Assembly (NCBI RefSeq): GCF_000013085.1
Contig: NC_007643.1
Coordinates: 2,737,501-2,801,500 of the forward strand
Direction of reading: 5' to 3'
Source of the DNA: Rhodospirillum rubrum ATCC 11170
Lineage (GTDB): Bacteria > Pseudomonadota > Alphaproteobacteria > Rhodospirillales > Rhodospirillaceae
Length of the DNA stretch: 64,000 bases
Shown one piece after another: positions 20,114 to 28,684 of this stretch (its first letter is position 1; each line of letters starts with the position of its first letter). Below the pieces are notes generated by a model that made no database searches, was not told the origin of the DNA, and saw only the letters and a list, made by a program, of their open reading frames with translations. Both the position numbers and the translations under genes were made by a program.

Positions 20114-21796
20114 ATGCGATCGCTCTCGCTGCGAAGCCAAATCCTGCTTATTCCCTGCCTCGCCGCCGGGGCGATCGTTCTGGTCGCCCTGTTCGCCGGC
20201 ACTCTCATCCATGACCGGATCGAAGAGACCCACCGCGTTCAGATCAAAAGTGTCACGGAATCCACGGTCAAGGTGATCGCCTCGCTGCATGCCCAGGTGG
20301 CGGCGGGCGCCCTGGCCGAGGATCAGGCCCAGCGTCTGGCCCGCGACGCCGTCCGCGCCATCCGCTTCGCCGGCGACGAATACTTCTATATCTACGCCTA
20401 TGACGGCAAGTTGCTGGCCCATGCCGTCCGCCCCGACCTGGAAGGAACCTATACCCTCAAGGACACCCGCGACGCCAAAGGGGTGAAGATCGTCGAGGAC
20501 CTGATCGAGATCGCCAAACGCGGCGGCGGCTTCATGCCGTTCGTCTGGCCCAAGCCCGGCCAAACCGAACCGGTGGCCAAATTGGGCTATGCCGAGAGCT
20601 TCGCCCCCTGGGGATGGATGGTCGGCACCGGCGTTTATATGGACGATGTCGAGACCGAGGTGGCGCGCACCCTGTGGGAAATCGCCATCGGCGGCTTTTG
20701 CGCCCTGGTCTTCATCGCGATCATCGGCCTTGGCGTGACCCGCAGCATCGGCCGGCGGGTTCGCGGGCAGGCCGAGCGCATGGGGGCGATGGCCGAGGGC
20801 GATCTGACCACGGCGGTCCCGGCCGATTCGGCCAATGATGAACTGGCGGCGATGGCCAGAACCCTTGAGGTCTTCCGCCATCGCCTGATCGAAAACCGCG
20901 ATATGGCCGAGGCCCGCGAGGCCGAACAGCGGCGGCGCGCCGAGGAGGCCGAACGCATCGGCGCCCTGGCCCGCGCCTTTGACGCCGCCACCGAAACCAC
21001 CCTTCAGGTGGTCAGCGGCGCCGCCCTTGATCTTGAACGCGACGCAGGCGCCCTGTCGCTTTCGGCCGAAAACATCGGCGAACGTTCGGTCACGGTGTCC
21101 TCGGCCGCCGAACAGGCCTCGGTCAATGTCCAGACCGTCGCCGCCTCCACCGAGGAACTGACGGCCTCGATCAACGAGATCGCCCGTCAAGTGGCGACCT
21201 CGGCCCAGGTCGCCATGGATGCGGTGACGGAAACCAGGAAGACCAGCGCCCATATCCACGGCTTGGCCGATGCGGCGCAGCGCATCGGCGCGGTGGTCGA
21301 ACTGATTACCGATATCGCCAGCCAAACCAACTTGCTGGCGCTCAACGCCACCATCGAGGCCGCCCGGGCGGGCGATGCCGGCAAGGGCTTCGCCGTGGTC
21401 GCCGGCGAGGTCAAATCCCTGGCCAACCAAACGGCGCGGGCGACCGGGGAGATCGGCGAGCAGATCGCGGCGATCCAGCAGGCGACGACGGTCGCCGTCG
21501 ACGCCATCGAGGCGATTTCCACCGTCATCGCCACCATTGGCGATTCGACAACGACGATCGCCACCGCCGTCGAGCAACAGGGCATGGCGACGCGCGAGAT
21601 CACCAGCAATGTGCATCAGGCGGCGGCCGGCACCGCCCTGGTCAGCCAAAGCATCGGCGCCATCGCCGAGACCATCGCCACCACCCGTCAGGCTTCGGCA
21701 AGCGTATTGAACGCCGCCGGTCAGTTGCGCCAGGAATCCACCAGCCTGCATGAAAAGGTCATCGGCTTCCTGGCCGGCGTGCGCGGTCAAGCCTAA
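20114..21796 (+). CDS. Methyl-accepting chemotaxis protein with a Cache-type sensor
   Basis: The product is a 560-residue chemoreceptor. The start at 20114 gives an N-terminal transmembrane helix ([19 protein letters not shown]). The periplasmic part resembles a single Cache domain ([25 protein letters not shown] and [18 protein letters not shown]). A second helix ([20 protein letters not shown]), a HAMP segment and a long cytoplasmic signalling helix follow, with the highly conserved hairpin [20 protein letters not shown] (about residues 395-415). It would signal through CheW/CheA encoded elsewhere. Small-acid ligands are common for such Cache domains, but the ligand here is unknown. The two following genes (receiver, PAS) may form a signalling group with it. 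Confidence 0.9.
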   Translation: MRSLSLRSQILLIPCLAAGAIVLVALFAGTLIHDRIEETHRVQIKSVTESTVKVIASLHAQVAAGALAEDQAQRLARDAVRAIRFAGDEYFYIYAYDGKLLAHAVRPDLEGTYTLKDTRDAKGVKIVEDLIEIAKRGGGFMPFVWPKPGQTEPVAKLGYAESFAPWGWMVGTGVYMDDVETEVARTLWEIAIGGFCALVFIAIIGLGVTRSIGRRVRGQAERMGAMAEGDLTTAVPADSANDELAAMARTLEVFRHRLIENRDMAEAREAEQRRRAEEAERIGALARAFDAATETTLQVVSGAALDLERDAGALSLSAENIGERSVTVSSAAEQASVNVQTVAASTEELTASINEIARQVATSAQVAMDAVTETRKTSAHIHGLADAAQRIGAVVELITDIASQTNLLALNATIEAARAGDAGKGFAVVAGEVKSLANQTARATGEIGEQIAAIQQATTVAVDAIEAISTVIATIGDSTTTIATAVEQQGMATREITSNVHQAAAGTALVSQSIGAIAETIATTRQASASVLNAAGQLRQESTSLHEKVIGFLAGVRGQA

Positions 21797-21975
21797 CGGA
21801 ACGGGTGTTTTTGTCTAAATGCACCGGTTTTAGGCCCTTGGGCAGGACGACCGCCGCCGCGGACGTCCTCCCAGCCGGTTTCTCTGGCATCACCCTTGCA
21901 AAACGACAGGCGGACCCGGTCCACGAACGATGAAACCGCCGTTCGCACCCTTCTTCCGCCAGGGCGCATTGCAAA

Positions 21976-22377
21976 ATGACAGATACCGTCAACGATCAAC
22001 AGTCCGACCTTGTTCTGATCGTCGGTGAAAACCCGATTACCCGCGAGGTGCTGAGCCGCTGGCTGAGCGCCGACGGCTGGATGGTGATCGCCACGGACAG
22101 CGGGCCGAAAGCCCTGACCCAGGCGGCCGAACGCCGGCCCGGGGTGATGCTGGTCGATCTTGACCAGCCCGAGGCCGAAGGCGACGAGACCTTCGCCCGC
22201 CTGCGTCAGATTCCCGCCTATGCCCCGCGCCTGCTGGCCCTGCTCAGCCACGCCCCGCCGGCGCGCCGCCAGGCCCTGCGCCAAGTCGGCGTCCTTGGCG
22301 TCTTCGTCAAACCCATCGACCTTAAAAGCGTCAGCGCCTTTCTCGGCGCCCCCGACGGCCAGGAGTCCTGCCGATGA
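21976..22377 (+). CDS. Stand-alone response-regulator receiver protein
   Basis: The product is a 133-residue CheY-like protein without an output domain. The predicted phospho-acceptor is Asp61 (LVDLDQPEAEG), with the switch Ser in LLALLSHAP and the conserved Lys in VFVKPID. The N-terminal acidic pair is reduced to a single Glu (LIVGENP), so Mg2+ binding may be altered. The stop overlaps the next gene (ATGA), so the two proteins are probably made together and may act as a pair. Confidence 0.82.
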   Translation: MTDTVNDQQSDLVLIVGENPITREVLSRWLSADGWMVIATDSGPKALTQAAERRPGVMLVDLDQPEAEGDETFARLRQIPAYAPRLLALLSHAPPARRQALRQVGVLGVFVKPIDLKSVSAFLGAPDGQESCR

Positions 22378-23243
22378 TCGATCCCATCCTCGCCGCCGGC
22401 CTGCGCGACCGCGTCCTCGCCCGTCTGGCCCATCGCCTGCCCTTCGGCTTGGTGGTGACCCAGGCCGGTGGCGCCATCCTTTATGCCAATCCGCGCTTCG
22501 CCCATCAGATCGGTCAGGCGGCCGAAAGCCTGATCGGGCGCAGCCTCGCCGCGCTCTGCCCCGACCTGCCCACCCCGACTCCCGGGCTGGAAAGCGGCCG
22601 CATGGCGGCGCTGCCGGGCGCCGACGGCCGGATGTTTGGCGTCATCGCCCGCGTCGTCCCCGCCTCGCAGCCCCCCGAACGGCCAAGCTGGATCTGGACC
22701 TTCGAGGATGGCGTCGATCTGCCCGATCTGGAACGCGCCCTTGACCATCTTTTGTCCCATTCCCCGACCACCGGCCTGCCCGCCCAGGCCCGCTTCGTGA
22801 AAGAGGCCGGGGATCTGGCCGGCGCGGAGGGCTATGGCCTTGCCGTCATCGGCTTCACCGGCTTCACCCGCCTGCAATCCACCGTCGCCGGCGCCCTGGA
22901 AGCCCCCTTCTATCGCCAATTGGCCGCGACCCTGGCCAAGGAGGCTCCCCATCGCCTGATCGGCCAGATCACCGCCGACACCTTCGCCCTGTTCTGCCCC
23001 GCCGGCCACGACGCGGCCGTGGTCGCCCACAGGGTCGTCGGCCACCTTTGCCACGGCGTGCTGCTGGGCGAGGTGACCCTGCCGCTCGACTGCCTGGGCA
23101 TTGGCCGTGACGGCGCCGCCGGCACCGATCCAGCCCTGGTGCTCGAAGACGCCCTGGCCGCCCTGAAAGCGGCCGAGGCCGCCTTTCCTCAGCGCGGTTC
23201 CAGCCGGAGCAGGGCGCCGTTCTCGGCGTCGGTCAGCACATAG
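22374..23243 (+). CDS. PAS protein with a degenerate GGDEF-like domain
   Basis: The product is a 289-residue protein, probably cytosolic. Residues about 20-115 form a PAS domain (GLVVTQAGGAILYANPRFAHQIG). Residues about 120-280 align by pattern to a GGDEF domain: HSPTTGLPAQARF matches the usual DxLTGLPNRxxF, and GQITADTFALF stands where the catalytic GGDEF loop should be. The loop lacks the GG(D/E)EF residues, so diguanylate cyclase activity is not expected; a nucleotide-sensing or protein-binding role is possible. The last 19 codons overlap the 3' end of the convergent sugar dehydrogenase gene. It is coupled to the receiver gene by an ATGA overlap. Confidence 0.75.
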   Translation: MIDPILAAGLRDRVLARLAHRLPFGLVVTQAGGAILYANPRFAHQIGQAAESLIGRSLAALCPDLPTPTPGLESGRMAALPGADGRMFGVIARVVPASQPPERPSWIWTFEDGVDLPDLERALDHLLSHSPTTGLPAQARFVKEAGDLAGAEGYGLAVIGFTGFTRLQSTVAGALEAPFYRQLAATLAKEAPHRLIGQITADTFALFCPAGHDAAVVAHRVVGHLCHGVLLGEVTLPLDCLGIGRDGAAGTDPALVLEDALAALKAAEAAFPQRGSSRSRAPFSASVST

Positions 23244-24343
23244 ACCAACCCTTCGCCATCGACCGCCACGTCGCGGATCCGCCCATGGGTCCCGTCAAGC
23301 AGGATCTCCTGATCGACCACCCGGGCGCCGTCCATTTCCAGGCGGTGAAGGCGGGTGAGGACCAGGGCGCCGACGAACAGGTTGCCGCGCCAGGGGGCGA
23401 AGGCCGCGCCGTCATGGCGGGCCAGCCCCGAGGCGGCGATCGACGGCGTCCAATGGATCACCGGCGCCTCCAGCCCGGGGGCGGCGGTCTCGCCCTTTCC
23501 CACCGCCAGCCCCGAATACTCGCGACCGAAGGTGACAAGCGGCCAGCCGTAATTGCGCCCGGGGAGGATCAGGTTCAACTCGTCGCCGCCGCGCGGCCCG
23601 TGCTCGGTTTCCCACAGCCGCCCCGAAGACGGGTCGACCATCAGGCCCTGGGGGTTGCGGTGCCCATAGGACCAGACGCTGGGCGAGGCGTCGGCGCGGC
23701 CGACGAAGGGGTTGTCGGCGGGAATCGAGCCATCCTCGTTGATCCGGTGAACCTTGCCGCCGTCATCGCCCAGATCCTGGGCGCGGTCGCGCTGGTTGCG
23801 TTCGCCGACGGTGAAGAACAGATGCCCCTGACCGTCGAAGGCCAGACGCGACCCGAAATGCTCGGTGCCGCGCCCGGGGGGCTGGGCGGTGAACAGGGTT
23901 TCCACGGCGTCGAGAGCGCCGCCGACCAGACGCCCGCGGCCGATTCGCGTCGTCAGCCCGCCATCGACGGCGGCGCTATAGGCGAAATAAAGCCAGCCGG
24001 TCTCGGCGAAGCGCGGATGGGCGATCACATCGAGCAAGCCGCCCTGCCCACGGGCGACGACCGGGGGAACGCCGCCGATCGGCCGGGGATCAAGGCGACC
24101 CTCGACGACGAGTCGCAAGCGCCCGGGGCGCTCGCTGATCACAAGGCGCTTGTCGGGCAGGATGGCGATCCCCCAGGGATGCTCCAAGCCCTCGGCGAGG
24201 CTGACCACGGCGAAGCGCGCGCGCCGGCTGTCGATGATCTCCTCGGCGGCGGGCTCGGCGGCGGCGGGCCCGCCAAAACCAAGGCCGGCCAGCACCGCCA
24301 TCAGCCAAAGCGCCCGGGGCGGGCAACGCTCAAGACTGCTCAT
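23189..24343 (-). CDS. PQQ-dependent sugar dehydrogenase family protein (secreted)
   Basis: The product is a 384-residue periplasmic six-bladed beta-propeller of the glucose/sorbosone dehydrogenase (YliI/Asd-like) family. The N-terminus is a Sec signal peptide (ALWLMAVLAGLGFGGPAAA). Family motifs are LEHPWGIAILPDKRLVISER, GGLLDVIAHPRF, VGERNQRDRAQDL, YGHRNPQGLMVDP and WETEHGPRGGDELNLILPGRNYGWP. The catalytic His of the HPWG motif and the propeller Arg/Asn residues of HRNPQG are present. Such enzymes oxidise aldose sugars with PQQ; the real substrate and acceptor are unknown here. Its 3' end overlaps that of the convergent PAS gene by 55 bp. Confidence 0.88.
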   Translation of the reverse strand: MSSLERCPPRALWLMAVLAGLGFGGPAAAEPAAEEIIDSRRARFAVVSLAEGLEHPWGIAILPDKRLVISERPGRLRLVVEGRLDPRPIGGVPPVVARGQGGLLDVIAHPRFAETGWLYFAYSAAVDGGLTTRIGRGRLVGGALDAVETLFTAQPPGRGTEHFGSRLAFDGQGHLFFTVGERNQRDRAQDLGDDGGKVHRINEDGSIPADNPFVGRADASPSVWSYGHRNPQGLMVDPSSGRLWETEHGPRGGDELNLILPGRNYGWPLVTFGREYSGLAVGKGETAAPGLEAPVIHWTPSIAASGLARHDGAAFAPWRGNLFVGALVLTRLHRLEMDGARVVDQEILLDGTHGRIRDVAVDGEGLVYVLTDAENGALLRLEPR

Positions 24344-24617
24344 GACACGGGGTCCCTGTTTTCATGTGGTGTTGCCTCTTGACTTTGGGATCGGCAGGCC
24401 GTACTTCCCGCAACGGTAGACACACCGGACGGAGTGGGTCCCTCCCATGCATCCCTTCTCTTTCGATCAGCGACGACGAACAAGCGACCGCGCCCTGGCG
24501 CGGGATATCGCTTGCGACGCCCGCGTCGTTGGCCGAGCTTAGGGAAAACCGACCCTCCTCCTTGAAGGTTCCCAAAGGCCGGCGCCGCCGCAAGCGGAAG
24601 GTAGCCCACCCCCTTTT

Positions 24618-25211
24618 ATGATGCCTGGGAACCCCGACATGACCAATATCCTTCCCGAAGGCCCCGCCCTGGGACCGTCCATCGAAACCCTGCTCGACCG
24701 GGCTTTCGGACCGGGCCGCACCGCCAAGGTTTCCTATCGCTATCGCCAGGGCGTGGCGCCGCTGCCCGAACTGTGCTTCACCGCCTTCACCGATGGCGCG
24801 CTGTCGGGCACCGTCCGCCATTGGCCCGTCACCCTCTCGGGGGGCCATGGCCTGGGCCTGGGCGGCACCGGCCTCGCGCCCGCCCTGTCGGTTGTTCTGC
24901 TTGGCCCCATCGCCGTCGACCCGGCGCTGCGCATCGGCGGAATCGGCGGGCGGCTGATGCGCCACGCCATCGTCGAAGCCGCCGCTGGCGGCGTCGATAT
25001 GATCGTTCTGGTCGGCGATCCGGCCTATTACCGGCGCTTCGGCTTCCGGGCGGCCAGCGCCTTCGGCATCGTCATGCCCGAGGAAAACGCCGCGCGGGTT
25101 CAGGCCCTGCCGCTGACCGCCCGGGCCAATGCCTTGCGCGACGGCGGGCTGGTGCTGCCGGCCAACGGCCTCGTGCAACCGGTGCGTCTTCGCCTCGCCC
25201 GCGCCGCCTGA
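24618..25211 (+). CDS. GNAT-family N-acetyltransferase (YhbS-like)
   Basis: The product is a 197-residue cytosolic acyltransferase. The acetyl-CoA-binding motif is seen as LLGPIAVDPALRIGGIGGRLMRHAI (R-x-x-G-x-G/A pattern), followed by MIVLVGDPAYYRRFGFRAAS, the typical YhbS-like fourth strand and helix. Length is normal for the subgroup. The start codon is one of two nearby Met codons (24618 and 24639). The substrate is unknown. Confidence 0.85.
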   Translation: MMPGNPDMTNILPEGPALGPSIETLLDRAFGPGRTAKVSYRYRQGVAPLPELCFTAFTDGALSGTVRHWPVTLSGGHGLGLGGTGLAPALSVVLLGPIAVDPALRIGGIGGRLMRHAIVEAAAGGVDMIVLVGDPAYYRRFGFRAASAFGIVMPEENAARVQALPLTARANALRDGGLVLPANGLVQPVRLRLARAA

Positions 25212-25280
25212 CCAGCCGCCACCGACCGCCGGCGCCCTGATAAGCGCCGATCGGAAGGGCTTTTAAGAAATCCATCTCTA

Positions 25281-25308
25281 TTGACATACTAGGGTTTGGC
25301 GTTACCCT
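25281..25308 (+). promoter_or_regulatory. Sigma-70-like promoter for the FAD oxidoreductase gene
   Basis: A perfect TTGACA (25281-25286) is followed after 16 bp by TACCCT (25303-25308), about 110 bp upstream of the 25419 start. The -35 box is a consensus match; the -10 box is weak. Confidence 0.45.
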
Positions 25309-25418
25309 TGCCGGGCAGGGTGCGCGGAAGCCCCCCTCATCATCGTCCCTCGTGACTTGCGGTTATCCGACAGGAGACGCCCGATGCCGATCTTCCCCCC
25401 CTCGTCGGCTCCGTTCCG

Positions 25419-26855
25419 GTGAGCACGATGCGTCCCGCCGCCCCCCGCGCGCCGGCCCCGCCGCCGCCCAGCGGTCCGCTGCTGATCATCGGCGGTGGCG
25501 CCTCGGGGGCCTTGCTCGCCTGGAACCTGCTGGCGCGGCAAGCCTTCGACGGCCCGGTGACCCTCGTCGAACCGCGCGCCCGTCTGGGCCTGGGCGTCGC
25601 CTATGGCGATGCCCGCAGCTTTCATCTGCTCAATGTGCCGGCCGGCGCTATGGGGATTGACCCCGACGACCCGGGCGATTTCCTCGATTGGCTGCGCCGG
25701 CGCCCGGCCGAGGGACGCTGGGCGGATCTGGCGACGACCACCGCCGACGCCTTCGTGCCGCGCGCCGCCTTTGGCGACTATCTGTCCTCGCGGCTCGATC
25801 CCTTCCTGGCGGAGGGGCGGTTGCGCCATCGGCGCGCCCGCGTCGTCGATCTTCAGCGCGCTCCCGGGCGCGGCGCCTGGGTCGCCACCCTTGATGACGG
25901 CACCACCGAGCGCGGCGGCCGCGTCGTTCTCGCCCTGGGCAACAATCAAAGCGCGCCGATCCGCGTCCGCTCCGACGACGGCTGCGTCCCCGGGCTGCAC
26001 GAGACGCCGTGGCTGGCGCCCAAGCGTTTGCCCGCCGACGCTTCGGTGCTGATCCTGGGCACCGGTTTGACCATGGTCGATGTGGTCATCGCCCTCGCCG
26101 AGGATGGTCACCGGGGACCGATCCACGCCTTGTCGCGGCGCGGCCGCCTGCCCCTGCCCCAGGTTTCCGGCCTGCCCAAGCAGCCGGTCAAACTGCCGCT
26201 GGGCGCCGACAGCCTGGGCATCGCCGGCCTGCTCCACCATATCAAGGCCCAGGCCCGGGCCGAGGTCGCCGCCGGCGGCGACTGGCGCAGCGTGATGGAT
26301 GGCTTGCGGGCGCCCAGCAAGGCGCTGTGGCCCTTGCTGGCCGAAACCGACAAGCGCCGCTTCCTCCGCCATCTTCTGCCGCGCTGGAATTTGCTGCGCC
26401 ACCGCCTGCCCCCGGTCAGCCTCGAGCGCATCGAAACCCTGCGCCAGAGCGGGGCGCTGACCCTTCACGCCGGCCGCCTGCGCGATGTGCGCCGCGACAC
26501 CGATGGCCTTTTCCACGTGCTCTATCAGGACCGTGCCGAGGGCCTGCGCCCGCTCTGCGTCGATGTGATCCTCAATTGTACCGGCTCCTGCCCGGAAGGC
26601 CGCTTCACCGCCAATCCCCTGCTCGCCACCTTGTTCGAAAAGGGTCAGGTCGCCCTGGGCCCCGCCGGCCTGGGAGTCGCCGTCACCGCCCAGGGACAGG
26701 TGCTGTCGGCCGGTGGGCGGACCTATCGCACGCTGTTTGCCCTCGGCCCGCTGGTGCGCGGCGCCCAATGGGAATGCACCGCCATTCCCGACATCCGCCA
26801 GGACGCCGCCGCCCTGGCGGCCACCCTGGGACAAACGGCCACCGTCAGCGCCTGA
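25419..26855 (+). CDS. FAD/NAD(P)-binding oxidoreductase
   Basis: The product is a 478-residue flavoprotein-type enzyme. The FAD-binding dinucleotide motif is LLIIGGGASGALLAWNLL (about residues 22-40), with the acidic ribose-binding residue in TLVEPRARLGLGVAYG. A second nucleotide site is VLILGTGLTMVDVVIALA (about residues 208-226). This arrangement fits the FAD-NAD(P)-binding family PF13454, related to flavin monooxygenases and HpnN/HpaI-type oxidoreductases only in general fold. No signal peptide or metal-binding motif is seen. Substrate unknown. The gene stands alone, with a promoter candidate upstream. Confidence 0.82.
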   Translation: MSTMRPAAPRAPAPPPPSGPLLIIGGGASGALLAWNLLARQAFDGPVTLVEPRARLGLGVAYGDARSFHLLNVPAGAMGIDPDDPGDFLDWLRRRPAEGRWADLATTTADAFVPRAAFGDYLSSRLDPFLAEGRLRHRRARVVDLQRAPGRGAWVATLDDGTTERGGRVVLALGNNQSAPIRVRSDDGCVPGLHETPWLAPKRLPADASVLILGTGLTMVDVVIALAEDGHRGPIHALSRRGRLPLPQVSGLPKQPVKLPLGADSLGIAGLLHHIKAQARAEVAAGGDWRSVMDGLRAPSKALWPLLAETDKRRFLRHLLPRWNLLRHRLPPVSLERIETLRQSGALTLHAGRLRDVRRDTDGLFHVLYQDRAEGLRPLCVDVILNCTGSCPEGRFTANPLLATLFEKGQVALGPAGLGVAVTAQGQVLSAGGRTYRTLFALGPLVRGAQWECTAIPDIRQDAAALAATLGQTATVSA

Positions 26856-26942
26856 CCGCGCCAAGCGCGCGGGCCCCCTCCCCGCCCCCGCCGGGGTGAC
26901 GGGTTGCCATCCCCTTTCCCAGATGCTATGGCCGTACCGAAA

Positions 26943-26959
26943 ATGCGAAGCGTTTGCAT
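26943..26959. promoter_or_regulatory. Palindromic operator before the first FecI-type sigma gene
   Basis: ATGCGA-AGCGT-TTGCAT is a 6-5-6 inverted repeat with one mismatch. The symmetry extends outward by two more A/T pairs. It lies about 65 bp before the GTG start of the sigma gene. The same 17-bp pattern occurs before the second siderophore receptor (49533-49549) and, more degenerate, before the second sigma gene (51349-51365). A Fur-family iron repressor is the natural candidate. Confidence 0.6.
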
Positions 26960-27024
26960 TTCAGCCCCGGGAACCCCTTCCCGGGATGGGATGCTCCTCC
27001 CGTTCCGTAAGGCGAAAGCGTATT

Positions 27025-27567
27025 GTGTCGGCTGTCCTGAATGCCGTTTTCGAGAGCTATCGGCGCTCGCTCCTGGGGAAATTGACGCGGATCGTCCAGG
27101 ACCGGCAGATCGCCGAGGATTTGACCCAGGAAACTTACCTGCGGGTGCGGCGGGCGGCGGAAAGCGGGCCGATCGATCATATCGAGGCGTTCTTGCACCG
27201 GACGGCGCGCAATCTCGCCCTGGATCATCTGCGGCGGACCAAGCGGCGGGCGGGAATGGGGAGCAGCGCGGTCGAGGACGGCGCGATCGATGATCTGGCC
27301 GATGACCGCCCCTCGGCCGAGGAGGCGCTGATCGAGCGTCAGACTCTAACGGTGTTGAGCGAGGCGATGGCCCGCCTTCCCCAGCGGGCCCGCTTGGTTC
27401 TGACCCTCAGCCGGGTCGAGGACTGGCCCAACACCAAGATCGCCGCCCATCTCGGCATTTCCGAACGCACCGTTTTCAACGACCTGAAGCTCGCCCTCGG
27501 CCATTGCCGCGATGCCATGGCGCGGGTCGATAAAAAAGAGAACGGCGCGCGAGAGCGGTTAAAGTGA
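27025..27567 (+). CDS. ECF sigma factor, FecI-like
   Basis: The product is a 180-residue sigma-70 family protein of the extracytoplasmic-function group. Region 2 includes IAEDLTQETYLRVRRA and HRTARNLALDHLRR; region 4 includes RLPQRARLVLTLSRVEDWPNTKIAAHLGISERTV and a helix-turn-helix. The GTG at 27025 gives the compact FecI-like N-terminus (SAVLNAVFESYRRSLLGKL); an in-frame ATG at 26986 would add 13 residues. It is followed by a FecR-like regulator and a TonB receptor with a signalling domain, so it should direct transcription of the receptor gene when ferric siderophore is bound. An iron-type operator lies upstream. Confidence 0.88.
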   Translation: MSAVLNAVFESYRRSLLGKLTRIVQDRQIAEDLTQETYLRVRRAAESGPIDHIEAFLHRTARNLALDHLRRTKRRAGMGSSAVEDGAIDDLADDRPSAEEALIERQTLTVLSEAMARLPQRARLVLTLSRVEDWPNTKIAAHLGISERTVFNDLKLALGHCRDAMARVDKKENGARERLK

Positions 27568-27603
27568 AGGACGACACGACGTGGTGACGGGGGATTTGGT
27601 CCG

Positions 27604-28593
27604 GTGGGACGCGATGGCTCAGACCAGGAGATGACAACGGCGACCTATACCCACGAAGACCCCGTGGTCGATGCGGCGCTGGACTGGTTCACCCGGCTGA
27701 GGGCCGGAACGCCCGATGACGCCACCTTGCGCGCCTTTCGGGCCTGGAGGGACGGCGATCCCCGCCACGCGCGCGAGTTTCGCGCCCTGGAAGAGCTGTG
27801 GGGCGCCCCAACCTTTGCGAAGGCCGCCACTTTGGCCGGCGCGCGCCCGGCGGCGCCCGCGCGCCCCAGCCGCGCGCCCTGGCGGCGACGGCTGGCCTTC
27901 GCCGCCAGCCTCGCCCTCGTCTTGGCCGCCATCTGGCGCTCTCCCGATGCGGTGGTGGCGTGGCGCGCCGACTATCTGACCGCCACCGGCGAGCGCGAGC
28001 GGGTAACCCTGCCCGATGGCTCGACGATGATCCTCAACACCGCCTCGGCCGTCGCCCTCGATTTCGCCAAAGGAGAGCGGGCGATCACCCTGCTGGCGGG
28101 CGAGGCCTTCTTCGATGTGCGCCACGACGCCGATCACCCCTTCACGGTGACCGGCCGCTTTGGCGAAGTCCGCGTCGAGGGTACGGCCTTTTCGGTGGAG
28201 ATGAAGGACGATCGCGACGAGATCGTGCTCGAGCGCGGCGCGGTGGCGGTGCGCTGTGTAGGCGCCTCCGGGCAAGCCGCCGCTCTCCATCCGGGCGAGG
28301 CCGTCAGCGTGACGGCGACGGCCCTCTCGCCGGTCCGGCGCGCCGCTCCCGAGCACGATCTTGCTTGGCGTAACGGGCGCATCCGCTTTGACGAACGCCC
28401 GCTCGGCGCCGTCGTCGAGGACCTGCGACGCTACCACAAGGGACCGATTTTCGTTCTGAACGACGCGGCCGAAGGCACCGTCGTCAGCGGCAATTATCGC
28501 CTGGACGATATCGCCGGCGCCTTGCGCACCCTGGCGGCGGCGACCGGCGCCGAAGTGATCGAGCTTCCGGCGGGCGTGGTGATTTTGCGATAG
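27604..28593 (+). CDS. FecR-family sigma regulator
   Basis: The product is a 329-residue single-pass inner-membrane protein. The cytosolic N-terminal domain (DUF4880-like) reads DAALDWFTRLRAG and FRAWRDGDPRHAREFRAL. A transmembrane helix follows near residues 100-115 (LAFAASLALVLAAIW), then the periplasmic FecR domain (RVTLPDGSTMILNTASAVAL and FFDVRHDADHPF) and a C-terminal STN-like domain. It carries the signal from the receptor to the sigma factor. The GTG start at 27604 is used; an ATG at 27631 is also possible but its AGGAG would abut the codon. It lies 36 bp after the sigma gene. Confidence 0.88.
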   Translation: MGRDGSDQEMTTATYTHEDPVVDAALDWFTRLRAGTPDDATLRAFRAWRDGDPRHAREFRALEELWGAPTFAKAATLAGARPAAPARPSRAPWRRRLAFAASLALVLAAIWRSPDAVVAWRADYLTATGERERVTLPDGSTMILNTASAVALDFAKGERAITLLAGEAFFDVRHDADHPFTVTGRFGEVRVEGTAFSVEMKDDRDEIVLERGAVAVRCVGASGQAAALHPGEAVSVTATALSPVRRAAPEHDLAWRNGRIRFDERPLGAVVEDLRRYHKGPIFVLNDAAEGTVVSGNYRLDDIAGALRTLAAATGAEVIELPAGVVILR

Positions 28594-28684
28594 AGTCGCA
28601 TCTTTATTTTCCGACCTGCCGGCCCTTCGACGTCTTGCTAGCGAGGGCGAGGGGGTCGCATGGGGCGATCCCTTCCCCCTTGGG

